A stretch of DNA of 64,000 nucleotides. Source: Suillus spraguei. Its lineage: Eukaryota; Basidiomycota; Agaricomycetes; Boletales; Suillaceae. Positions 1-10,693 of the stretch are shown in pieces. The position numbers and the translations under genes are program-made. The stretch covers positions 1 to 64,000 of the forward strand of contig JABCPU010000235.1 of NCBI GenBank assembly GCA_016800925.1, written 5' to 3'. The notes below the pieces were generated by a model. It was not told the DNA's origin. It worked only from the letters and a program-made list of their open reading frames with translations, and made no database searches. Within the stretch, counting starts at the first letter, position 1. Every line of letters begins with the position of its first letter.

Positions 1-157
1 ACTGCAGAATTACGATATCGAAGCTTCGAATCTGGTGAGTACTGATCCTATTCCTATCGTACACTCTTTTGTGTATTCTATCTAGGTTTCCGACTGCGTG
101 TGGACCGCAAATACGGTCGAAGTTTTCACGAAGTTCACCAGTAGCACATTACATTAA
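1..157 (+). CDS. 3' end of an unidentified gene (last two exons)
   Basis: Reading from base 2, a short open exon ends at 34, a 51-bp GT-AG intron spans 35-85, and the frame continues to a TAA at 155-157. The joined tail is about 35 residues and ends in a Thr/Ser-rich stretch (VEVFTKFTSS). The 5' part lies off the left edge. The splice sites and the preserved frame are what support a real gene. The tail is too short to assign a family. Confidence 0.45.
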
Positions 158-1199
158 CTGGGCACCGGGGTAGGACGGTCCTGGATGGAGGAGCGGGCGC
201 GCATGAGCGTTGGCGGTTTTTATTGGCGTGTTTGATATTGTGCAATCCATCAGTTTCCGTATATTTGCGTCAAAAAGATGCACCAGCACCGATGCGCATC
301 GTTTTCGCAGCTACAGAGAGCACAGATACTGATGCGTGTCTACGCAATATAAAGTGCCACCGCCACAGTACCATATCCGCATGGCAGCCTGTGGAAATGG
401 TCATGTACTCGGCAGGCCTCAGGGGGTAAAATCGATGAAGCAGCTAGATAAGTAATTAATGGATGATCGATAATCGATAATCATTCATACACATGGTGCA
501 CAGCGCCGCGAATGACATCACGCATGCATCAGACATGGTGAGACAGTTACAAGATCGGAGATTGAATAGACCCTTGCTGAACTTTGTATTCATTCAAGAG
601 CCTGTGATCCGACATACCCTTTGATAATGTCATCCCCCGTTTCTACTGGCACGGTCACGCAATAGCTACTCGACTGAAACCACATGTTCGATTCTTGCCA
701 AAGGTCTTTTGGTCCGGTCATTCTACAAGTTCACGAGGAGTTTTGAAGCGTCTAAAGCAACATTATAACTCCTGTCTTCTCTAAGGGTGATTATTTAATT
801 TGGAGAAGACAGTTCGCCTCCCACATTCATGTCCTGAACCTCACATGTCGGTTCAAAATGGTGTGTAACGGTGTTCTTAGGAGGCAGTTCTGAATCTTCT
901 GATCGACATGCTACAAAGCGGACTTTTGAAAACGAACATCAATGACATGGCCAACGTACAATTCACCAACATGACCCGCAACTCGCAACTTTCCGAAGTG
1001 TCCAACCATTCTGATCTCGAGATCTCTCCTGGATGCTCAGATCTGTCGAGTACTAGGCTTTCCTGATTGCTATTGCGGCCTATCTATGCGTCACACGTTG
1101 CTCCCAGTTTGCAACATGTACATGATGAAATGATCGGCGCTGAGTGCTCAGACTCATATATATACAGCTCCTACTACCGTAAATTGTCCCAACACACGG
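158..1199. other. intergenic; no gene recognised
   Basis: This is about 1 kb between the gene end at 157 and the transporter start at 1200. Only short frames without splice support were seen. A near-palindromic ATCGATAATCGAT stretch lies around 466-480. The transporter promoter is presumably in the right half, but I cannot place a TATA box or start site with confidence. Confidence 0.4.
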
Positions 1200-3210
1200 A
1201 TGGCAGTCGAAACAAAATCTCACACACCTTTTGCGCTGCATCACCCTGCACAAGAATACAAAAGGGGGACCAATTGGGCTGGAAATCGAATACCCAGTCT
1301 CCGAGGACACCGACTTTCCTTGATCTTGCAAGAATTTCCAGAAGGTGGTCTTGCCGCTTGGTCTACTGCTTTTGGATCGTAAGGAGACACAATTTTGACG
1401 GGGCTTCCTCTTACTTGATTGGCTAGGTTTCTTATGCTGTTCTGCGGTTTGGGGTGAGTATTGCGCTCTATCATTAATGAAGAATACCACTCTGAAGCTT
1501 AAAAGTTACGCCTCTTCATTTGGTGTCTACCGAGGTATTGCTGCACATGAAAATGAGGATGGAACCATGTTTAAACCGCTTGTCCTCCAGACTTCTATAC
1601 TAGACATTATCTCACACATGATGCATCATTTGCTATTTCGTGAGTTCTACAGACTTCTCTATTGTGGGTATTCTCATGGCCTCGTGCAGATTCATCGGGA
1701 GCTCCAATGGCTTCTTAGGTAGCGCTGTGAGCCTTATATCAGGCACACTATACGATCGAGGTTATTTGTGAGTGTAGACGCAAATGATTTGGAGACGGTA
1801 CTCACCAGGCCTACCTAGTTACCATCTTATCATTATCGGATCATTTCTGCAGAGTTTCTCTCTCTTCATGCTATCATTGGCAAAGCCGGATCAGTATTAT
1901 CAGGTAACGCCCTCCGACTTTCTGACGTTTCGTTGTTTACCATTCTAGTAGATTTTCCTTGCTCAAAGCTTAGGCTCAGGTATCGTTGTGGGGATGCTGC
2001 GCGTCCCGAGCCTGGCTGTCGTTTCGCATTATTTCAAACGGAAACGCACGCTTGTGATGACGTTCGTTACTTTGGGCTCATCCCTGGGTGCTATCATCTA
2101 TCCGATCATGCTCAATAACCTCTTCAATGGACGCATTGGCTTTGCCAATGGCGTGCGTGCAAGTGCAGGGTTGACTAGTGTGCTCTTTTTGGTTGCATGC
2201 TTGTGTATGCGAACTCGCCTTGGTCCGCCAACGACACCAGTGAACTATATTGCGGCAGCTAGAAAATGTTTTTGTGATGTTCCGTTCATCTTCGCGATAG
2301 TAGGGTGAGACCTTACAATAACTCTTGAACTCTTCTAATTGATAACTTGTTATGCAGGGCGTTTCTTTTCGAGACTAGCCTTTTCTACCCGTCATCATAT
2401 CTTCAACTCGACTCTATCAAACACGGTGTCAGCACTACCTTTTCATTTACTCTGTGGGATCTAGCGTTATGCAAGTGATCTTCCTGCTGATGCGATCAAT
2501 AGCTTGTGATTTTAAATGCGTCCAATTCTGTGGGACGAGTTACAGCAGGGTATATCGCAGCGTATACAGGAGTACTGAACTTGACCGTGATTGCGGCAAT
2601 TTCCTGCGGATCGCTAATATTTGGCTTGATTGGATTGAAGAGCCTGACCAGTGTTGTTATTCTTGGAGTGCTTTATGGCTATTTTGCGGGGATGTGTAAG
2701 TTTTTTTTTTCATTTCACATCGTTGAAGGTATTGATCGATCATGTAGACGACGCGATCGTAGGTCCACTCGTGGCTACCCTAGCAACCCCTCTGAACTTG
2801 GGTGAGTGATAACTTGAGCCCCAGTATGTACGAATGATCTGATCAGGTCATAGCGGGTAGTTGGGTGTCTATTTCTTTATTGGTCGTGAGTAGGATTAGA
2901 TTTATTCCTATGTTATTTTGAACTCGCACATATTCATTCCGCAGGATTCGGAAATTCAATTGGTAGGTGCATTCATACCATTTCTTGCTTCACCTTATGA
3001 ATTTATCTAGGAAATCCTATATCCGGTGCACTACTCACATCCAATTATATTTGGTGGAAACCAGCGCTGTTCTCTGGGGCGAGTTGACTGCGATTGCTGC
3101 TTCATCCACTTTGGCTAAATAAATAACAGATCATCTCACTGGCTGGCACCGCAATGTACTTTATCATGCGGTTAATTTATCTCCAACGGCAGAAGAAGAA
3201 TGAATCGTAA
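1200..3210 (+). CDS. MFS monocarboxylate-type transporter (multi-intron)
   Basis: The gene encodes a plasma-membrane major facilitator of the fungal monocarboxylate transporter-like (MCH) group; the substrate is unknown. Exon 1 starts at ATG 1200 and ends in the family signature PEGGLAAWSTAFGS just before the first membrane helix. Splicing at GT-AG sites joins SFGVYRDFYTRHYLTHDASF, then SLISGTLYDRGYL. The exon at about 1946-2308 carries SVSHYFKRK-type loop residues (VVSHYFKRKRTL) followed by GSSLGAIIYPIML. Later exons give ASNSVGRVTAGYIAAYTG and a last helix ending in YLQRQKKNES, with TAA at 3208-3210. At least nine short introns are needed. I saw no frame break once spliced. The last codons overlap a possible GTAAGT donor (about 3206), so the C-terminus could be slightly longer. 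It is convergent with the FunK1 gene. Confidence 0.8.
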
Positions 3211-3991
3211 GTGGCCGGCTTACAGGTCCATCTGCAGGGTGATATTAATATATCTGGCTCCAGTCAACAGAATGCGAGAACGATAATGTAGTGACACAGG
3301 ACATGTCAAGGCTGTTTATGACGAGAATTAGGGTACGAACATGAAACAAAGGAAGAAAGTACAAGTGATTACCGCCGCGCGGCTCCTCTCGTGACCATGA
3401 TTCTATTCTACTTGTACTGTGCGGATTCTAGTAACAATTGGTTATACTCAGCTGGACTTGCAAGTGTGAAAATATACAATGAAATCACCCTGACAGATTC
3501 TGACAACATCCCACACGCAATTTTCTAGAGACAACATGGAGGAACTTGGAGAAGTATTCAGTAAGGTATCAAACAGGACAGTTCGAGACATAACAGGGAG
3601 GCAGGCCTCGTCGATGAGAGGTGTAATGAGGTGCGCGAGAAATCACGAGGAAATCGTAGACTAATGACCAGGGTCCCAGGCGCACTGCATCAACGTCTCA
3701 ACGATTCATGATAATTCATAACGATACTACCGATTATTACATTGACAAGACACCCTTCATATTTAACAAGACTGCACATCATCCTCCAAGTCAGATCTCA
3801 CGTTCCGACAATTAGATTGATCAATTGAAGCAACATCCGAAGCAGGTGTGTCTGAGTCACGAAAGAGTGGTGCTTCTGTCAGGCAAATGGCAGCACCTTT
3901 CTGCAATAAGGCCTTGCGAGCTATCTTATAGACAACTGGAAGTGACATGGCATACTGTGATAATGGAAGAAAGTATGTGCAGGTAAAGAGG
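3211..3991. other. intergenic between convergent genes
   Basis: This holds the shared 3' flanks of the transporter (+) and the kinase (-). A minus-strand open stretch at 3763-4110 overlaps the kinase exon in another frame and looks like a shadow. No repeat or RNA gene was recognised. Confidence 0.4.
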
Positions 3992-6681
3992 TCACTGTGG
4001 AGGATTGCTGGGCTTAGAAAGTTCAACCCAGCTCTGTGTGTTTGTAAACATGGACAGAAAATCATCAATATCTTCCAGTTCCTCATCGTTGAACTGCTCG
4101 ACTGCTCCATGCACCATTAGTAACTTGTCGACGCGCAGACCAGATCGACGGTCGCTATCCCTTTTAAGTAGAGCGGCACACTGCACGAGGAAACGCCATA
4201 TGCTCAGCTCCAAGTGCGAGGGGTAGGGGTGGTCTAGTATATGGCCTAGGAAAAAATATTTCTCTTTGCCGCATGCCACAGCGTCTAATCTCGCCCAGTC
4301 ATCGAGGGGGCGCAATTCCTCTGGGAGAAGGACTCCCTCGTTGTAACGAAAACAAATCCAAATAAAAACCCACATAAAGGACTCCAGATCATGGCGATAT
4401 AGGTGTTTGACTTCGCCTCGTTGAGCCTTTGCAGAGAGAAGATCGAGTGCCATGAATGGCACCGTGCCCGTACGCTCGTTGCCCCGAGGACCCTGGTCAT
4501 CTATCAACGAAGATAGATCATAGTCGTTTAAGACACCCATTTGCTTCCCATCTTTCCAGTACCACATCAGGTTGCCAGGGCTGACATCTCGATGGAATAC
4601 CCCTTGCTTCCACAATGTAATATGGCCTACACTCTATGTCAACGGGGAGCCTCATGAATGCGATGAAAATACGTACACAGGATACATTGATACCACACGT
4701 CGAAAAGCTCTTTGTCGTGAAGCTTCGTAATGGGATGGAACTTGCGGAATACGAGAATGTAGAGTACGCGACTGCCCTTGGTGGGTTCTGGAATACCGAG
4801 TGCTTCTCGGATGGTGGACGTGGGATTCATGAAAGTGTGGTGCCACAACAGCTCAGGAATATGGCCCTTTACAGAATTGTGCACCTTGGCGATCTCTTTG
4901 ACCTTCTCCAAGATTGCCGGTTCACTGGTGCGACTTGCCTCTCCCCAAAAGATCTTGGCCACCATCCCATCCTGGAAGTTGCCATACTTCTTCGTGAGTA
5001 CTTCGCTAGTGACAGGAATGACATTAGTGGCCCGTCCTTGTAGTCCATAGTGTGTTACTCTTTCGTCGTGACTGGTGTGAAGCAGCAGATCCACCTCTCC
5101 AAGTTCTTCATCCTTAATTCTGAATTCGTGGCACTGTTTCCCCTCAACTTGAATGGGGAGGAAGTCCTTGTTTCGGCCCCAATCCTCAAGCTCGAATCGT
5201 TGTAAAGCAAACAACAGCACCATGAATCGCGGGAGATCTTGAATGAAGTTGATGCCTGAGCTTTGAATGATCCCTTGCCTATCATAATACCAGATCCACA
5301 TTATATCGTCTAAAACAGCGATGATAAGAGCATAGCCAATCTCAACAGACGAACAGACCCACCAACAACAATAAGATTGATCAAATGATTGACAGCAACA
5401 TTGGCCGCAAACATTTCAGCGGCGTACATGCCCGTTTGGACAGTCACATCTGGCTCGTCCGAGTCAGGAGTGATCTTGGTTTTTTTTGGCGACGGATGCC
5501 AAAAGGTTACCGGCCTTACGCTTGGAACTGGACCCGCCGTTGGAAGACTGTGCAGTAGTAAGGCAGGAAGATATGACTACAGGTCGGCCGATTTAGTTCG
5601 ACCTTGATATCAAAAATACAATCACTTACGTGCAGTGTCAGATGCAGATTGTGTTTCTGGGGTCTGTGAAGGGCCTGGCGCCTGATGTCCAGCATTGAGA
5701 TGATCCACCGGCAGATATTCTGGCTTGGTAGGGACACAGTCTTTCACTGTGTATGAAGACGGCGGTGGGTTGATCCCTTTCGTTCTCCCTGGCGTCTTTC
5801 TCTTGAACTCTATGCAGGCTAGAACATCTTTCCAGGGGAGATTTTTCGGCTTCGCCATCGCATTCGTGTCCATGTGAGCCCTGCGTTTCATGTCATGCCT
5901 GGTGTCATCCTTCTCGTTGTCCTTCAAATCGTCTTTCCGTTTTCCCTTCTGTTTTCCCTTCTTACCGTCCTTCTCATCCTCGAAGGGAGCGCATGCGCTG
6001 TTCAAAGGAAGAAGAACGCCATCGGGCTTCCGAGTTGATTTCGCAGTCTGGTGGTTTTGGTGCATGGGCATATCGTTCTGCTGACAGATCATGTCCACGG
6101 TGGAGACAGGAGCACGTATCCCGTCAACCTCAATCTCTTCAAGACAAACCAGCGCGATGTTGGTGGCTTCAATAAAGGGGGCATAGAAGTCGTGTTCTTT
6201 TCCTGGACGTATGCTTGCAATCGTTATAGACATGAACGTGTCCGGGCAGCAAAGGAGCACTCACTATTTTTTCAGGGCCGTCTCGATGCCCGAAGAGTGT
6301 ATACCCCCAGCAGAGACCTGTCCACTGCAAATTGGCAGAACTGCCGTTAGGCACTTTTGCAGGAACTCTGGTCGTTTGGTCTCTGGAGCGTAAGAGGCGT
6401 GCTGCAGAAGGGCATGTAGCATTGCATCTGCTTTGCACTGTTTAGCCTGCTCAATGTCCCGCTTAATCCATGGGCGGACTTGTTTAACGCTGGATGAAAT
6501 GTTAGGTGCCACTCAATAAAAATAGCAAAGGTGCGCACTTCACACCAACTAAACCAATGTTCTCGCTGACGACAGCAGTCCCACGACTGTTTGGGGTAGA
6601 TTCTATTGTGCTAGCACCATGAGCTGATGCATTGGCACGTGGCGGAGTAGATGATGTGCCAATCTCGCCGGCAGGGGACAT
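3992..6681 (-). CDS. FunK1-family fungal protein kinase
   Basis: This is a putative serine/threonine kinase of the fungus-specific FunK1 group; cellular role unknown. ATG is at 6681-6679 and TGA at 3992-3994. Exons, 5' to 3': an N-terminal Ser/Thr-rich segment; an exon at about 6264-6512 with an EFLQKCLTAVLP-like FunK1 N-terminal segment; a long exon at about 5622-6215; an exon at about 5389-5580; one at about 4678-5320 containing IWYYDRQGIIQSSGINFIQD, a hallmark of the family; and the catalytic exon 3992-4632. That last exon has HRDVSPGNLM (HRD loop with the Asn) and DYDLSS in the DFG position, then a GTVPFMALDLL activation segment. Introns are short GT-AG. A Lys/Asp-rich insert lies at about 5885-5980. 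No in-frame stop remains after splicing, so it may be intact. FunK1 genes are often amplified in agaricomycetes. Confidence 0.85.
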
Positions 6682-7353
6682 GACGCTAGGTGTTGTGGTT
6701 ACGCTGACTGAGTGCGGTGAGGAGAATTGGTAAAGTGTAGAGAACTAAGGAGACAAAGAAAGACGACCACTTCCTGCTTGCCTTATATCTGGCCGTCCAG
6801 GCGCAAGTGTGGTAGAACCATTGATCAATCTGATGTTGGTGTGGGTTGTGGACCTACAGTACTTTCGCACAACATGCTCACGTGACACTAACTTGTACTA
6901 GCATGACTATGTAAGCATGGAGCGTCTTTGTTAAAGTGTTTTCCAGATTTGAATCAATTTACACTGGTGTCTCACAGCGATTAGGCAAGCGGAGTCCCCC
7001 AGTTTCATACTCGGGGGACTCAGACAAGTTTTATTGCGAACTGAGAGAGCGAAAAGTACATGATACGGCAGTGTAAGGCAAAACAGATGCTAGACTCGAT
7101 AAGATGTGCTTTGAAAATGAGCAATAAAACTAGGAGACAGACTTCAATAGGCAAGAAAAGACCAGAATTGAGTGTCGGAGGCACGATAGAAATGCTATAA
7201 GGCTTATTTATTTTATTTTATTTTATTTTATAACATGTTTTTTCGTTGTTTTGTGGTCATGGTGCCAGGCGAGTAGGTAAAATCCAGTCGAAACAAGCGA
7301 TTAGGCGAAATACAGTCTGAGTCAAGAATGAGGTCATGTGTGAGTCAATCCGT
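6682..7353. other. 5' flank of the FunK1 gene; low-complexity tract
   Basis: No gene was recognised. It presumably includes the FunK1 promoter (minus direction). A pentanucleotide TTTTA tract lies at about 7203-7232. Confidence 0.4.
7203..7232. repeat. (TTTTA)n microsatellite
   Basis: About six perfect TTTTA/TTTAT units in tandem. Confidence 0.85.
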
Positions 7354-7689
7354 TCATGTAGCAGGGTTGCATTCATGAGCTGAGCCGTGTAGTAAAGCAT
7401 TGAGCAGAAAAGGATGCTGGCGGATATACTTTCTGAATTCATCATCAGAGGACCACCGAGCTGCTGCCTGAATAAGATCTGGAGCCATTCCCCCAATCGC
7501 AAGTGCAGTTGCACCTCCAGCCCTCATTGAATGTCCTGACATCGCGTTACCACAGTGTCGACGTAAGCGTCGTAAGAACCAACTTCTAGTTGGTATGGTG
7601 CCTGTGCTTGACAACCAAAGTGCCGGCCAACTTGGAAATGCAGTGTCACGAAATGTCAAATAGCAATGGATGAGCGGAAGAGGATCCAA
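7354..7689 (-). pseudogene. tyrosine recombinase (Crypton/DIRS-like), C-terminal fragment
   Basis: The minus-strand frame encodes about 111 residues ending at a stop at 7354-7356. It contains SGHSMRAGGATALAI, the H-x-x-R motif of tyrosine recombinases in the form typical of eukaryotic transposon-borne enzymes. A Trp-containing ARWSSDDEFRKYIR segment follows, in which the Tyr sits where the nucleophile is expected. The upstream domain with the first catalytic Arg is absent: the frame closes at a stop just upstream and the next bases lead into the minisatellite. No ATG is available. It is a remnant of a recombinase-bearing element or of a fungal integrase-like gene. The family call is firm for the C-terminal motif, less firm for Crypton versus DIRS. 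Confidence 0.7.
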
Positions 7690-7771
7690 ATCTATACACT
7701 ATATGGCTATATGGGGCCTCCTAGGATTGGCTAGGATTGGCTTTTCAGCAATTTTGCACTGTTGTATCTTT

Positions 7772-8890
7772 GGCCTTCCAAGGCTCCCACTGTGCATGGG
7801 GGTCAAAAACATTGTACCACTCTATTATATCATGTGCATCTCAAAATGTGGCCTTCCAAGGCTCCCACTGTGCATGTGGGTCATAAACATTGTACCACTC
7901 TATCATATCATGTGCATGTCAAAATGTGGCCTTCCAAGGCTCCCACTGTGCATGTGGGTCAAAAACAATGTACCACTCTATCATATCATGTGCTCAAAAT
8001 GTGGCCTTCCAAGGCTCCCACTATGCATGGGGGTCAAAAACTTCGGACCACTCTATCATATCATGTGCACCTCAAAATGTGGCCTTCCAAGGCTCCCACT
8101 ATGCATGGGGGTCAAAAACTTCGGACCACTCTATCATATCATGTGCATCTCAAAATGTGACCTTCCAAGGCTCCCACTGTGCATGGGGGTCAAAAACTTC
8201 GGACCACTCTATCATATCATGTGCACCTCAAAATGTGGCCTTCCAAGGCTCCCACTATGCATGTGGGTCAAAAACAATGTACCACTCTATCATATCATGT
8301 GCTCAAAATGTGCTCAAAATGTGGCCTTCCAAGGCTCCCACTATGCATGGGGGTCAAAAACTTCGGACCACTCAATCATATTATGTGCATGTCAAAATGT
8401 GGCCTTCCAAGGCTCCCACTATGCATGGGGGTCAAAGACTTCAGACAACTCTATCATATCATGTGCATCTCAAAATGTGACCTTCCAAGGCTCCCACTAT
8501 GCATGGGGGTCAAAGACTTCAGACAACTCTATCATATCATGTGCATCTCAAAATGTGGCCTTCCAAGGCTCCCACTGTGCATGTGGGTCAAAAACATTGT
8601 ACCACTCTATCATATCATGTACATCTCAAAATGTGGCCTTCCAAGGCTCCCACTGTGCATGGGGGTCAAAAACAATGTACCACTCTATCATATCATGTGC
8701 ATCTCAAAATGTGGCCTTCCAAGGCTCCCACTATGCATGGGGGTCAAAAACTTCGGACCACTCTATCATATCATGTGCACCTCAAAATGTGGCCTTCCAA
8801 GGCTCCCACTGTGCATGTGGGTCAAAAACATTGTACCACTCTATCATATTATGTGCACCTCAAAATGTGGCCTTCCAAGGCTCCCACTAT
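7772..8890 (+). repeat. 78-bp minisatellite array, about 15 units
   Basis: Units begin with GGCCTTCCAAGGCTCCCACT (or GACCTTCC in two units) at 7772, 7850, 7928, 8003, 8081, 8159, 8237, 8323, 8401, 8479, 8557, 8635, 8713, 8791 and 8869. The spacing is 78 bp except for a 3-bp deletion in one unit and an extra GTGCTCAAAAT step near 8290-8315. Units differ at a few linked sites (ATTGTACC versus CTTCGGACC; GTGCATG versus ATGCATG), giving a mosaic of variants. Because 78 is a multiple of three, all three forward frames stay open over long distances. The array ends at 8890 in the sequence ATGGGTTATGAG. Confidence 0.95.
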
Positions 8891-8961
8891 GGGTTATGAG
8901 ACCCCCTAGGATCCACCTAGGATCCATTTTTTTCTATTCTTCTCTTTCATTCTCACAGAAT

Positions 8962-9930
8962 GTGGGCTTCCAGGACTCCCACTTTGTGTGGGGCGAAAAA
9001 CATTGGACCACACTGTCATCCCACACAAAAGTGGGCTTCCAGGACTCCCACATTGTGGAGGGTGAAAAACAACACATCGGACCACCCTATTATCTCACAC
9101 AAAAGTGGGCTTCCAGGACTCCCACTTTGTGTGGGGCGACAAACAAAACATCGGACCACCCTATTACCTCACACAAAAGTGGGCTTCCAGGACTCCCACT
9201 TTACATGGGGCAACAAACAACACATTGGATCACCCTATTATCTCACACAAAAGTGGGCTTCCAGGACTCCCACTTTACATGGGGGCAACAAACAACACAT
9301 TGGATCACCCTATTATCTCACACAAAAGTGGGCTTCCAGGACTCCCACTTTACATGGGGCAACAAACAACACATTGGATCACCCTATTATCTCACACAAG
9401 TGGACTTCCTTGACTTTCACTGTGTAAAGGTCAAAAAACATTGGACCACACTGTTCATGCAATACAAAAGTGGGCTTCCAGGACTCCCACTGTGTAATGG
9501 TCAACACACATTAGATTAGCCTCTCATCCCACACAACTAATTTTGTTACATAGTGGGAGTCCTGGAAGCCCACTTTTGTATTGCATGACAGGGTAATCTG
9601 ATGTGTTTTGACCCCCACACAAAGTGGGAGTCCTGGAAGCCAACTTTTGTGTGGGATGACAGTGTGGTCCCATGTTTTCCCACACAACAGTGGGCTGCCA
9701 TGACTCCCACTCTGTGTGGGGGTTAACAATATCAGATCACTCCATCATCCAACACAAAGGTGGGCTTCCAGGACTCCCACTTTGTGTGAGATACAAAAAA
9801 TATTGCACCACCCAGTCATTCCACACAAAAGTGGGCTCGGGGCTCCCAGTGTGTGTGAGGGTCAAAATATTAGATTAACCATTCATCTCATCAGAAAGTG
9901 GGCTTCCAGGACTCCCATATATGGGAGTCA
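8962..9930 (+). repeat. 70-75-bp minisatellite array with hairpin units
   Basis: Units carry GTGGGCTTCCAGGACTCCCA at 8962, 9031, 9105, 9179, 9253, about 9328, about 9399 (diverged), about 9470, about 9690, 9761, about 9830 (degraded) and about 9896. The unit is recognisably related to the 78-bp array next door (shared TTCCA.G.CTCCCACT core and AAAAACATTG.ACCAC). The arms on either side of the core are complementary (CACACAAAAGTGGG with CCCACTTTGTGTG), so most units can fold into a hairpin. Units degrade towards the right end. Confidence 0.92.
9543..9670 (-). repeat. inverted block of two units inside the hairpin array
   Basis: Two units at about 9552 and 9626 read GTGGGAGTCCTGGAAGC, the reverse complement of the surrounding units. 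The block is flanked on both sides by direct-orientation units (about 9470 and about 9690), so the array contains a local inversion of about 130 bp. Confidence 0.85.
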
Positions 9931-10375
9931 AAAATATCAAACTACCATGTCAACCAATTTTTTCAAGTTCTCGAATCTCGATGCAACTCACACATTTTCA
10001 GATACACAAAAAATACAAGATTGTTCTTGATATCAAGTCTCAGTCCAGATTTTCTTGGGACAATGAGTTTGGTGCTGGTATTGACAGTACATCAGAGGCA
10101 GTATGGGCTGCATATGTCAGGTTATGTTTTTTTGTCTCGTCATAATCTATGTATCTAATTTTGACTCAAGAGGTGCCCTGATGCTGCACCATTTCACAAT
10201 AAGGGATGGCCACACTTCAATGAAGTTGATGCTCTTTTGTCTGCCACTGCTTCGAAAGGAACTCACGCATTTCATGCTGTGCTCGAAGAGCCCTGCGAGC
10301 CTCGATTTTCTGAATGAAGAGGGTCTTTTGCAGTCTGGGCCTGGGCAGAAGTTGTGCGAGGATCAGAATACTCTA

Positions 10376-10684
10376 TTAGAAAATTGCTGTTTGTTCGTCA
10401 AGCATGATAAATTTTGAGTCATCCAGCCCAGAGTCCCGTAGTTCTTGAACCAGTGCATGAAATACGTGTTTCCACATCCCAAGTTCATTTTTGATCCTTT
10501 CCAGATGTCCATTGAGAAGTTCCTGGACCCAAGCAAAGCCAGACAATATAGCAGTATGATATGGTGCTTTATCAAGGCATGGAGTAATATAGGCTACAGC
10601 AATTGTAATAATTAGCTGTGCAATCATTGCTGCAACAGTCTGCAAGAGACAGAGCCTTTGTGGTAGGTCCTTTGGACAAGACAT
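10376..10684 (-). pseudogene. PIF/Harbinger-type transposase, N-terminal fragment
   Basis: The frame from ATG 10684 gives about 102 residues: a hydrophobic N-terminal helix, then YHTAILSGFAWVQELLNGH, ERIKNELGMWKHVFHALVQE and DSKFIMLDEQTAIF. This is the DNA-binding N-terminal region seen before the DDE domain in agaricomycete Harbinger-like transposases. The frame hits a stop directly after EQTAIF, and the expected DDE catalytic domain is missing from the following minus-strand sequence. A short coding-like piece (IEARRALRAQHEMREFLSKQ) follows at about 10225-10340 but was not assigned. The fragment is dead. Confidence 0.65.
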
Positions 10685-10693
10685 GGTATGATG

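Noticed and set aside
4636..6438. Plus-strand open frames over the kinase
   Set aside because: They lie antisense to well-supported FunK1 exons and carry no motifs.
7670..9519. Long open frames of 409 and 446 codons over the minisatellites
   Set aside because: They arise because the 78-bp unit is a multiple of three and lacks stops in the forward frames. The translation is the repeat itself in each frame, with no conserved start or splice pattern.
7772..9930. CRISPR-like array
   Set aside because: The whole unit is repeated with no unique spacers, the units are 70-78 bp and diverged, and the genome is eukaryotic.
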